Below, piece by piece: positions 36,884-44,477 of a stretch of DNA of 64,000 nt. The DNA is from Halovenus salina (GTDB lineage Archaea > Halobacteriota > Halobacteria > Halobacteriales > Haloarculaceae): assembly GCF_026410925.1 (NCBI RefSeq), contig NZ_CP112972.1:186001-250000 (forward strand), given 5' to 3'. A program made the position numbers and the translations under genes. The notes beneath the pieces were generated by a model. The model was not told where the DNA came from, searched no databases, and worked only from the letters and a program-made list of their open reading frames with translations. Position 1 is the stretch's first letter; each line of letters starts with the position of its first letter.

Positions 36884-37727
36884 CGATACGTGCACCGTCA
36901 TTCTGTGTCGTAGTAAGCAGTGTGGTCCCAGGTCGCTCGTCCCATCGTTCGCGCACCGCCGTGAGGTCCATAGCGTCGCCGACAGCGACGAAGCTGGGTC
37001 CCGTTCCCGACAGCGAGACACCCGTCACGTCGGGTAACGCGTTGAGTATCGGGTCGGGGCTGAACCCCAGCGCGCTACAGAACGCGAAGCCGTTGACCGT
37101 CATCGCACGCTTGAACTCGCCGTCGAGTGCAAGATCGGCGACCAGATCAGCGACTGGAGCGACTCGACGACACCGCTCGACGGAGGCGTCGCTACTGAAA
37201 GCCTGCTCGGGCGGGGTCCAGACCAGCACGTCCCACTCTCGGGTGGCTCGATGGAGCAACTCGTCGCGGTCGTTGTCTGTCACAGTCACGCCGCCGAGCA
37301 TACTCGCACTGGCGTCGTCAAAGGCCCCGGTGACAGTCACACCCACATCGCGGGCGGCCTCAACGCCGAGACGGGCCGCTTCGGTGCGCGTGACCTCGTC
37401 GGCAGCGTCAAGCGCCGACAACGTCGCCATCACCGTCGCGTTCGCTGCTGCACTGGAGGATTTCAGTCCCGAGGCGAGTGGTACTTCGCTGTCCGTCCGG
37501 ACTGTTCCCCCCTGGCTGTCTCCGTACGTTTCGGTGACGAGTTCAACACATCGTTCGATAAGGCGAGTGTCGGCGTCGTCGACACCGTCAACAGTGCCAC
37601 TCACCGACCCCTTGCCGAGCGTTACTGTCGCCGTGACCTCGGGGCCGATTGCGAACGCCGACCCGGTTCCTGTTGCCAGTGCGTTCAACACCGTCCCCGC
37701 GGCTGGCGCGGCTGCTCGTCCGTCCAT
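36876..37727 (-). CDS. Shikimate kinase, archaeal GHMP type
   Basis: 283 residues. Phosphorylates shikimate in the aromatic amino acid pathway. Archaea use a GHMP-superfamily enzyme unrelated to bacterial AroK: here the glycine/serine loop is PLASGLKSSSAAANAT (about 83-98), the N-terminus AAAPAAGTVLNALATGTGSAFAIG matches the family, and VSLSGTGPSFVAVGD is the C-terminal GHMP motif. The ATG at 37727 gives the usual start; it overlaps the chorismate mutase gene, a pairing expected in haloarchaea. Confidence 0.9.
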   Translation of the reverse strand: MDGRAAAPAAGTVLNALATGTGSAFAIGPEVTATVTLGKGSVSGTVDGVDDADTRLIERCVELVTETYGDSQGGTVRTDSEVPLASGLKSSSAAANATVMATLSALDAADEVTRTEAARLGVEAARDVGVTVTGAFDDASASMLGGVTVTDNDRDELLHRATREWDVLVWTPPEQAFSSDASVERCRRVAPVADLVADLALDGEFKRAMTVNGFAFCSALGFSPDPILNALPDVTGVSLSGTGPSFVAVGDAMDLTAVRERWDERPGTTLLTTTQNDGARIDD

Positions 37728-37781
37728 GCGAGAAAGTGACATACGACGACACTTACGTGTACTGGTCACGGACAGCGTTGA

Positions 37782-38159
37782 CTACGCCGGCTCGAATCGG
37801 AAGCCGTCCCAGGGCTGGTCGGCCCCATTTCGGACGCTCTGTTCGGGGTCCCGTAGCTGTTCGACGTAGACCGGCGTCACCTCCGTGCCGAGAGAGACAT
37901 CGGCGGTCGTGCCCCCAAGAACCCTGACCTGTCCTCGGTCATGCGAGAACTCGACGAGTGCCAGCGTGTTCGGCTCTCGAACACCGGGGGGTGTCGACTC
38001 GACGGTTGTCCAGGAGACGACGGTTCCCGTCTCCGCCGTCAGGTCGACGGTATCGGTCTGTTCGCTGCCACAGTCCGGACAGCGGGGGTGTGCCGGGTAC
38101 GTCACGTGGCCGCTCTCGCAGGCGTGGGCTAGGAGTTGCGGCGTCGTCTCGGCAGTCAT
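37782..38159 (-). CDS. DUF35 OB-fold protein with zinc ribbon (thiolase partner)
   Basis: 125 residues. N-terminal rubredoxin-like zinc ribbon (HACESGHVTYPAHPRCPDCGS) followed by an OB-fold (about 40-115, TGTVVSWTTVESTPPGVREPNTLALVEF). DUF35 proteins are known partners of archaeal thiolases and, in the acetoacetyl-CoA thiolase/HMG-CoA synthase complex, act as a bridge for the acyl-CoA. It overlaps the thiolase gene by 4 bases. The zinc ligands include at least C and C-x-x-C; the first pair is Cys/His-like. Confidence 0.88.
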   Translation of the reverse strand: MTAETTPQLLAHACESGHVTYPAHPRCPDCGSEQTDTVDLTAETGTVVSWTTVESTPPGVREPNTLALVEFSHDRGQVRVLGGTTADVSLGTEVTPVYVEQLRDPEQSVRNGADQPWDGFRFEPA

Positions 38160-39307
38160 TCTGCGGCCTCCAGCACCGCGCTTGTCACGCAGTTTCCAAA
38201 GCCGCCGACGTTACAGGTGAGTCCAACCTCGGCCTCGACCTGGCGCTTCCCGGCGGTGCCCATCAGCTGCTGGTATATCTCGACCGCCTGTGCGACACCG
38301 GTCGCCCCGAGTGGGTGTCCGCGAGCCTTCAGTCCCCCAGAGGTGTTCACCGGAAGCTCGCCGTCGAGGGTCGTGGTTCCGTCCATCGCGTACTGCCATC
38401 CCTCACCGCGTTCAGCGAATCCGAACGCTTCGAGCTGGAGCGCTTCGAGCAGCGTCACCATGTCGTGTAGCTCGGCGATATCGACCTCTTCGGGACCGAT
38501 TCCAGCCATCTCGAAGGCTTGCTCGCCGCTCTGTGCGACTGCGCTCATCCAGGTCGGGTCATCGCGCTCGTGAACCACGTGGGTGTCGGTCGCCCCAGCA
38601 ACGCCGGAGAGCAAGACGAAGTCGTCTGTGTACTGGCGAGCGACCGACGCGGGACAGAACAACAGCGCGGCGCTCCCGTCTGTGACCGGACAGTAGTCGT
38701 ACAGCCGGAGCGGGTCTGCAACCATCGGACTGGCAAGTGCGGTCTCGATATCGATTTCCTTGCGGAACTGCGCGTTAGGGTTCTTGCGGGCGTTGTCGTG
38801 GTTTTTCACGGCGATGTGGGCGAGACTTTCCCGGGGTGCGTCGAACCGGTCGAGGTACTGCCGGGCAGCCAGTCCGGCGAACGAGGGGAGAGTCACGCCA
38901 TGGGCGTACTCGGTGGGGTGGGTGAGAGAGGCGATAACGTCGCCTGCTTCGCCGGTCGTCTGGTGGGTCATCTTCTCTGCCCCGACCAGCAGCGTCATCT
39001 CGCTGGCTCCCGAGGCGACCGATTGCCACGCCGCGTACAGCCCCGCGCCGCCGGAGGCAGAGGTCTGGCCGACGCGCTGGGCGTAGGCCGGAACTGCGCC
39101 GATGTCGTGAGCGAGGGCGTTCATAACGCCGGTCTGGCCCTCGAACTCGCCGCTTGCCATGTTCGAGAGATAGAGGTGGTCGAGCGCAGCGGGCTCGACA
39201 CCCGCGCCGTCGAGACAAGCAAGCGCCGCCTCTGTCGCGAGCTCGTTGACCCACGCCTCGCGGTCGCCGAACGGTGTCATCGATGCCGCAAGTACTGCAA
39301 CGTCCAT
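38156..39307 (-). CDS. Thiolase family protein (SCP-x type) with Ser in place of the catalytic Cys
   Basis: 383 residues. Thiolase fold with the C-terminal landmarks NTSGGLKARGHPLGATG (active His) and LTCNVGGFGNCVTSAV (second Cys). The N-terminal site usually read as a Cys inside xACASGG is here QTSASGGAGL, with S83 where the nucleophile should be. So it may be a non-condensing family member or have another acid-base role, or the nucleophile may differ in this branch. The real start is ATG 39307 (MDVAVLAASMTPFG); the open frame upstream of it has no thiolase features. Coupled to the DUF35 gene. Confidence 0.85.
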   Translation of the reverse strand: MDVAVLAASMTPFGDREAWVNELATEAALACLDGAGVEPAALDHLYLSNMASGEFEGQTGVMNALAHDIGAVPAYAQRVGQTSASGGAGLYAAWQSVASGASEMTLLVGAEKMTHQTTGEAGDVIASLTHPTEYAHGVTLPSFAGLAARQYLDRFDAPRESLAHIAVKNHDNARKNPNAQFRKEIDIETALASPMVADPLRLYDYCPVTDGSAALLFCPASVARQYTDDFVLLSGVAGATDTHVVHERDDPTWMSAVAQSGEQAFEMAGIGPEEVDIAELHDMVTLLEALQLEAFGFAERGEGWQYAMDGTTTLDGELPVNTSGGLKARGHPLGATGVAQAVEIYQQLMGTAGKRQVEAEVGLTCNVGGFGNCVTSAVLEAAE

Positions 39308-39502
39308 GTCATACCCACCGTCCGGGCTGTTGTGTAGGTTTTGGTAGTCGGGTCCAGGAGTCAGCCCTTCGAACAGCCACTCTCTGCCGGTCTTCGCCAC
39401 CTGGGAAATACCGATAGATTCTTTTGGCACCCCTAAAACTCTAGAACATACAGACAGTGTCCTCCTAATTCGAGCGAGAGAGTGACACAGTACCCTTCGA
39501 AT

Positions 39503-40645
39503 ATGAGTCAAACCAACGTCTACGAAGAAACTACGTCTGAGACCGCGGAGATGCCGGTCGTCGACTCCGAGACACGGGCGTCCTCGGAGACTGTTCTCGA
39601 GATTGATGGGCTCACACGGACCTACGAGCAGGAGTGTGCCGTCGATTCGTTTTCGCTCTCTGTCGAGCAAGGAGAGCTCGTGACGCTGCTAGGGCCGTCT
39701 GGCTGTGGGAAGACGACGACGCTCCGGATGATTGCGGGCCTAGAGCGACCAACGGAGGGCTCGATTCGTATCGACGATTCGACTGTCGCCGACGACGAGT
39801 CGTTCGTCCCATCGGAGCAACGCGATGTCGGCCTCGTCTTCCAGAACTTCGCGCTGTTTCCACATCTCACTGTCGAGGAGAACGTCACCTTCGGCATCAA
39901 GAACTGGGACGAGGAGGCCAAGCGCGACCGTGCCGAGGAACTACTGGAACTCGTGGGCCTTCTCGGCCACCGAGAGAAAAAACCTGACCAGCTTTCGGGC
40001 GGCCAGCAGCAACGTGTCGCGCTGGCCCGGTCGCTCGCCCCCGAACCCGACGTTCTCCTGCTCGATGAACCGTTCTCGAATCTCGATGTCCGGCTGCGCA
40101 TCGAGATGCGCGAAGAGGTCCGGCGAATTCTCAAGCAGGCAGGCGTGACGGCGATATCGGTCACACACGACCAGGAAGAGGCGCTGTCGATTTCCGACCG
40201 CGTCGCAATTATGAACGACGGACAACTCGAACAGGTCGGCAAACCCGAAGTCGTCTTCGAGAACCCCGAATCCCGGTTTGTCGCGAGTTTCCTGGGTCGG
40301 GCGAGCTTCCTCCCGGGCCGTGTCATCGACGACATCGTCGAGACGGAGCTGGGAACGCTCAGAACCGAGAAGCTCAACGGTCCGGTCGACGCCTACAACG
40401 GGGCCGAGATCGACGTACTGGTCAGGCCCGACGACCTCGAAGCCGTTCCGTGTAACGAGGCGACCGCCGACGGCCACATCGTCCACCGCCAGTACAACGG
40501 CCCAACCTTCGTCTACCAGGTCGAGCTCGAAAGCGGCACAACTGTCAGATGCCTCCACAACCACGCAGAAACCTTCGAACACGAGCAACCAGTCGCGGTC
40601 TCGCTGAAGTCCGACCACCCGCTTGCCTGGTATCCCAAGACGTAG
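39503..40645 (+). CDS. ABC transporter ATP-binding protein (PotA/CysA-like), orphan
   Basis: 380 residues. Walker A GPSGCGKT (64-71), Q-loop LVFQNFALFPHL, signature LSGGQ (164-168), Walker B VLLLDEPFSNLD and the switch TAISVTHDQEEAL. A C-terminal TOBE-type regulatory domain covers about 260-375. This is the ATPase of an importer of the sulfate/spermidine/thiamine/iron type, but no permease or binding protein gene is next to it. The ATG at 39503 is preferred over one 21 bases earlier because of haloarchaeal start context. It ends against the convergent glpB stop. Confidence 0.9.
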   Translation: MSQTNVYEETTSETAEMPVVDSETRASSETVLEIDGLTRTYEQECAVDSFSLSVEQGELVTLLGPSGCGKTTTLRMIAGLERPTEGSIRIDDSTVADDESFVPSEQRDVGLVFQNFALFPHLTVEENVTFGIKNWDEEAKRDRAEELLELVGLLGHREKKPDQLSGGQQQRVALARSLAPEPDVLLLDEPFSNLDVRLRIEMREEVRRILKQAGVTAISVTHDQEEALSISDRVAIMNDGQLEQVGKPEVVFENPESRFVASFLGRASFLPGRVIDDIVETELGTLRTEKLNGPVDAYNGAEIDVLVRPDDLEAVPCNEATADGHIVHRQYNGPTFVYQVELESGTTVRCLHNHAETFEHEQPVAVSLKSDHPLAWYPKT

Positions 40646-41887
40646 CTACCGGTCGACAGCCCGGCGCCCCGCCTCGTAGCCGGTGACGACCGCCACGCCC
40701 GTCCGAGCGCCTTCTTCGACGAAGTTGTATCCGCCGAGCACACTGCCAGCCGAAAAGAGATTTTCGAACACAGGGTCACCATCCACGGACGGCTTGAGAG
40801 ACGGCGTGACATCGACGCCGAATCGGGCGAAAGCGTGGTCATCCAGCGGGCCCTCCGCAGCCCACTCCCTGTGGGTATCGGGGTAGTCGACCGGACAGTC
40901 GAAGATTGGCTCAATCACCTCGGTTCCGGTGCCAACGAGCCCACCAGCAGCCACGCCGCCGGTCGCCAGAACGAACGCGTCTCCTTCGATTGTTCGCTGG
41001 CTGTCGGCACCGTCAACCGAGACCGACCGTATCGACCCTCCGACCGTGGAGCAGTCGGTCACGGACGCGCGGGTTAGTTCGACACCGGCCGCTTCGACGG
41101 CGTCGAACAACTGTTCTCGAAGGCGGATACCGAGGAGGTTCGGCTCTCCGACGGGAATCTCGAACACGTCGGCCTGGAGCCGAGATTCTAGCTCCGTGCG
41201 GATTTCGTCGTGGGCGGCGAGGCCGAGTACCGGCAGAAATCCAACCCGGGCCTCGATATCGAGCGCCGGGCGGACCCGTCGAGCCAGTGCCTCACGGACT
41301 GGCGTTCCCTCGGTTGTGTCGCTGTTCTCGTCGAGTGTCTGCGCGAACCCCTCCAGAGGCGGCGTCTCCGGAGAATCGACGGGGAACTCGACGGTCGAGG
41401 CGTTCACGTCGAACGGGAGCGCCGAATCGAGCCGCTCGGCCGCCAGTTCGGCGTCGAGGTGAGTGACCGACTCCAGCCCGACGATATGCATGGGTCGCTG
41501 GCTGCTGACCAGTCCAGCGGCGACTGCTGCCGGATACCGATACGTCGGTCGGATACCACCGGTGACCGTCGGCGCGAGCGCGTTCCTGTCGGTTCCCCGG
41601 TACCGAAGCACGTCATCGAGGTAGTCGAGTGCCCTGTTTACGCCCTCCTCTCCGACCAGCTTGTAGGGATGCTCCGCTGGAAGCGCGCCGATTCGTTCTG
41701 TGGGTCTCACGACAGGCTTCTCCTCATCAGGAACCGAGCCAAGCACATCTACGGTACCGGGTTCGTAGCGGTATCGGTCGGGCTTGACTGCGAGCAGATG
41801 AACATCGGCGTCCGGGTCGGTGTTCTTGGCCGACAGCGCAGCGAAACAGCCGCCGATACCGGCGCCGACGACGACAACTCGACTCAT
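40646..41887 (-). CDS. glpB: Anaerobic-type glycerol-3-phosphate dehydrogenase subunit B (GlpB)
   Basis: 413 residues. GlpB is the flavoprotein partner of GlpA in the GlpABC complex that oxidises sn-glycerol 3-phosphate to dihydroxyacetone phosphate. The FAD motif is intact (VVVVGAGIGGCFAALSA). PGTVDVLGSVPDEEKPVVRPTERIGALPAEHPYKLVG and RYPAAVAAGL match haloarchaeal GlpB, and GAGxxxGYNFVEEGARTGVAVVTGYEAG is the second FAD-contact block. The start overlaps glpA's stop by 4 bases. The usual third gene glpC is not downstream; the next gene is on the other strand. Confidence 0.85.
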   Translation of the reverse strand: MSRVVVVGAGIGGCFAALSAKNTDPDADVHLLAVKPDRYRYEPGTVDVLGSVPDEEKPVVRPTERIGALPAEHPYKLVGEEGVNRALDYLDDVLRYRGTDRNALAPTVTGGIRPTYRYPAAVAAGLVSSQRPMHIVGLESVTHLDAELAAERLDSALPFDVNASTVEFPVDSPETPPLEGFAQTLDENSDTTEGTPVREALARRVRPALDIEARVGFLPVLGLAAHDEIRTELESRLQADVFEIPVGEPNLLGIRLREQLFDAVEAAGVELTRASVTDCSTVGGSIRSVSVDGADSQRTIEGDAFVLATGGVAAGGLVGTGTEVIEPIFDCPVDYPDTHREWAAEGPLDDHAFARFGVDVTPSLKPSVDGDPVFENLFSAGSVLGGYNFVEEGARTGVAVVTGYEAGRRAVDR

Positions 41888-43635
41888 CGTGACAGCTCAC
41901 CTCCGGTCGTTCGCTCACAGACCTGCGGTGGTTCCCTGCGAGCGGTGTCTCGTCCGTCAGCGAACGAGGCGAGGTCGATTCCACCGTCCGGACGGTCTGT
42001 TGTCTCTCGGTCGCTCGTTTCATCGTCCATGTCGTCGGGGTCAATCACGGGCACGCTACCTCCGAGATTCATCGTTTCGACGTGAGACCGATACGTCTGC
42101 GCAGCGGTTTCGAGCCTGTCGCCGACGAGGACCGGTCGCTGTGTCGCCCAGTGTCTGTCGAGAAAGTCACGCAGGGCCCCAGAGACGACCGATTCCTCGT
42201 ACTCGGGATAGAGAACTCCTGCGAGCCTGTACGCACAGCGACCCTCGACAGGGCTGTGCGCCGGCGTTCGCATCCGGAGCAGTGCCTCGGTCAGGTCGGG
42301 GTAATCACACGCCTCGAACGCGGCTTCGATGTCTGCCTGTGTCACCGACTGCTGGTCACAGACGACCGGACCTTCCGCTCGCCTGTCGGTCGCCACGCCG
42401 AGTGGGTCCACCGCTGGGAGTGGTATCTCGTCGGTCTGGCACTCCCGGCGGATGCCGAATTTGGTGCAGATATCGTCGGCGACCTGCTCGGCGACGTATC
42501 GGTGGGTCGTCAGCGAACCGCCCGCGACCGTCGTCATCCCCCAGCAGTCGTCCCGGTCACCGTGGTCCAGTAGTTTGTGCTCGTGGCCGGTGTTTGTGCT
42601 GGCACTCCGGAGACGGCGTGCGGAGTCGGCTCTGAGCATCGCTGCATCACCCACGGCAGGCATCATTCCTTCCGTCTGGGCTTGCAACGCTTTCACTGCC
42701 GAAACCGAGGCAGACATCTCTCCGTTCTCCGAGACCGCCGTTCCGACCCTCACGACATCCTGGTGTGGTCTGACGGTCGTCTCATCGCCGTCCGGGCCAT
42801 ACCGAGTGAGTACGGTATCGACCGGACTCGCATCGAGGAGGACCGCACTTTCGACGACTGTCGGTATCTGCATGTCGAGACCGGCACGCGATGCCACCTC
42901 TCTGGCCCGCCCGCCAGCCGCGTTGACGACGTAATCCGGGTCAATCTCCTCTGTCTCGCGCTCTTCGATCTGTTTTGAGGTTTCGACGGCCTCACCTGGC
43001 ATCGTCTGGTCTGTCCCGCCAGGGACACCGGGTTTCCCCCCGTCTGTGACCGCCTGTGCTGTTTCGAACTCTGCATCTGGGGACGGGTCGTGGGCGAGTC
43101 GGACCGTCCCGACTGTTCCCTCATCGACGGCAACCTCGGTCACTGCCGTTCGGCTTCTAATTGTTGCCCCGTACTCTTTGGCCCCCTTCGCGTTTGCCAG
43201 CGTCAGCCTGAACGGGTCGACGACGCTGTCCGGAACTGAAATACCCAGCTCTATGTCCTCAGACAGGCCGGGCTCTTGCTCTCGAAGCGTCTCGCCGTCG
43301 ATAGCTTGCGCTGGAATTGAGGCCGACTCCGCAGCCTCGTGTAGTTCCTCCAGTCGTTCCCGGTCTTGCGAGACAATCAGTCCCCCTGTTTCGTCGACAC
43401 AGCCGTCCGCTATCTGCTGGAGAGTCTGGCTCTCGCGATAGAGGAGTCGTGCCAGTGGCTCGCGTGTTACGTTCCGAGCACCGCTGTAGAGGACGCCAAA
43501 TTCGGCTGGCGATTCGGCTCCCAGTGTATCCCGTGTGGCGAGCGTTACATCGAGTCCGCGGATAGCGAGGTCTCTGGCAATTGCGGTTGCGAGGACGTCA
43601 CCACCGATGACCAGCACGTGCGGTGTGTAGCCCAT
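41884..43635 (-). CDS. glpA: Diverged GlpA-like glycerol-3-phosphate dehydrogenase subunit A
   Basis: 583 residues. Partner of GlpB; family length fits. GlpA features include SGARNV, PEYEESVVSGALRDFLDRHW-like C-terminal pieces and MTTVAGGSLTTHRYVAEQVADDIC. It is unusual: the N-terminal FAD motif expected as GGGxxGxG is GGDVLATA (11-18), and the usual HSGAR is YSGAR (50-54). Residues about 180-235 form a low-complexity insert before DPDYVVNAAGG. So FAD binding by this subunit may be weak or changed. It is 149 bases after the PadR gene and 4 bases overlapped with glpB. Confidence 0.8.
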   Translation of the reverse strand: MGYTPHVLVIGGDVLATAIARDLAIRGLDVTLATRDTLGAESPAEFGVLYSGARNVTREPLARLLYRESQTLQQIADGCVDETGGLIVSQDRERLEELHEAAESASIPAQAIDGETLREQEPGLSEDIELGISVPDSVVDPFRLTLANAKGAKEYGATIRSRTAVTEVAVDEGTVGTVRLAHDPSPDAEFETAQAVTDGGKPGVPGGTDQTMPGEAVETSKQIEERETEEIDPDYVVNAAGGRAREVASRAGLDMQIPTVVESAVLLDASPVDTVLTRYGPDGDETTVRPHQDVVRVGTAVSENGEMSASVSAVKALQAQTEGMMPAVGDAAMLRADSARRLRSASTNTGHEHKLLDHGDRDDCWGMTTVAGGSLTTHRYVAEQVADDICTKFGIRRECQTDEIPLPAVDPLGVATDRRAEGPVVCDQQSVTQADIEAAFEACDYPDLTEALLRMRTPAHSPVEGRCAYRLAGVLYPEYEESVVSGALRDFLDRHWATQRPVLVGDRLETAAQTYRSHVETMNLGGSVPVIDPDDMDDETSDRETTDRPDGGIDLASFADGRDTARREPPQVCERTTGGELSR

Positions 43636-43783
43636 TCGAGTACACGTGACTGCGGTACCGGACCACTTAACGCGTGTGTTGTCGAGCCAGTCCAGAGTTG
43701 ACCGAAAGATAGTGAATGGATTCTCAACAAGGGACGCTCTTTGCGGCTTCGGGCGGGTGGTGCCAGCAACAGCGGTCTCGGGA

Positions 43784-44059
43784 CTACACCTCGATGTAGT
43801 TGCGCTTCCACTCCTCTCTGGCCTCCAGTTCGCGCTGGCCCCGACCTGTCACGGTATACGAGTTGGTCCGCTTGTCGATTTCGCCTTTCTCGACGAGTCC
43901 TTTGTCGACCAACGTATCCAGATTGGGATAGAGTCGCCCGTGTTGAATCTCTGTCCCGTAGTAGTCCTCGAGTTCCTCTTTGATTGCAAGGCCGTGTGGC
44001 TCGTTCATCCCTGCGGTTATATACAACAAGTCACGCTGAAATCCTGTCAAGTCGTACAT
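43784..44059 (-). CDS. PadR family transcription regulator
   Basis: 91 residues, a bare winged-helix PadR protein. The family core is LTGFQRDLLYITAGMNEPHGLAIKEELEDYYG followed by RLYPNLDTLVDKGLVEKGEIDKRTNSYTVTGRGQRELEAR. The same form is widespread in haloarchaea, including the oxidative-stress regulator RosR. There is no ligand domain, so it probably binds DNA as a dimer and reacts directly to a signal. It lies 149 bases upstream of glpA on the same strand, so it may control glpAB or itself; this is inference. Upstream is an AT-rich region. Confidence 0.9.
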   Translation of the reverse strand: MYDLTGFQRDLLYITAGMNEPHGLAIKEELEDYYGTEIQHGRLYPNLDTLVDKGLVEKGEIDKRTNSYTVTGRGQRELEAREEWKRNYIEV

Positions 44060-44477
44060 CGCAATCTATCAGTTTCATCTGGTTGGTATTAATTCTAACG
44101 AGAAGTTGTAATGTCTTTTTTCGGGGCCAAGTCGGAAGAAAACTCATGTGAGGTGTTCTCTTGATCTTTCTATGTTTCAGACGACATCGTCGTTCACGTA
44201 GAGTATAGATTGTCAGGTTGAGAAAATTTACATTTAAGATTTTCGTAACATCAGGACGTGGTAAAACCGTCTGGTAAGTATTCTGTCCCTGATTTCGAGA
44301 GATGGTGGCTCGGCTTGGAAGTCCTCGTCAGAAGGGGCTCAGTGGGGGTAACGTTTCGTCATCGCCACCACATCCACAGAGTCAGGAGGTCACTACCCAT
44401 CAAGCTTCCGAGTGCAGACCCGCTGTTTGTCGGCTCGGTGCAGATTTTTATATAGTATCCCGGGAACAGCCCCTCGC
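44060..44477. other. 418-base AT-rich intergenic region between padR and the PLD gene
   Basis: No convincing gene. The stretch nearest padR (44060-44250) is clearly AT-rich, with TATA-like GAATTAATA (minus strand, near 44090) for padR and a T-run at 44113-44119. A small palindrome, GACGA-CA-TCGTC, is at 44180-44191. The second half is closer to normal composition and ends with the strong TATA box of the PLD gene. Confidence 0.55.
44445..44454 (+). promoter_or_regulatory. Strong TATA box for the PLD-family gene
   Basis: TTTTTATATA is centred 28 bases before the GTG at 44478. It decides the start: transcription would begin at that GTG, downstream of the ATG of the longest frame at 44412. Confidence 0.65.

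Noticed and set aside
41884..43635. glpA considered a pseudogene because of its changed FAD motif.
   Set aside because: The frame is intact over 583 codons, codon use is normal and it is coupled to an intact glpB, so it is more likely a diverged working protein.
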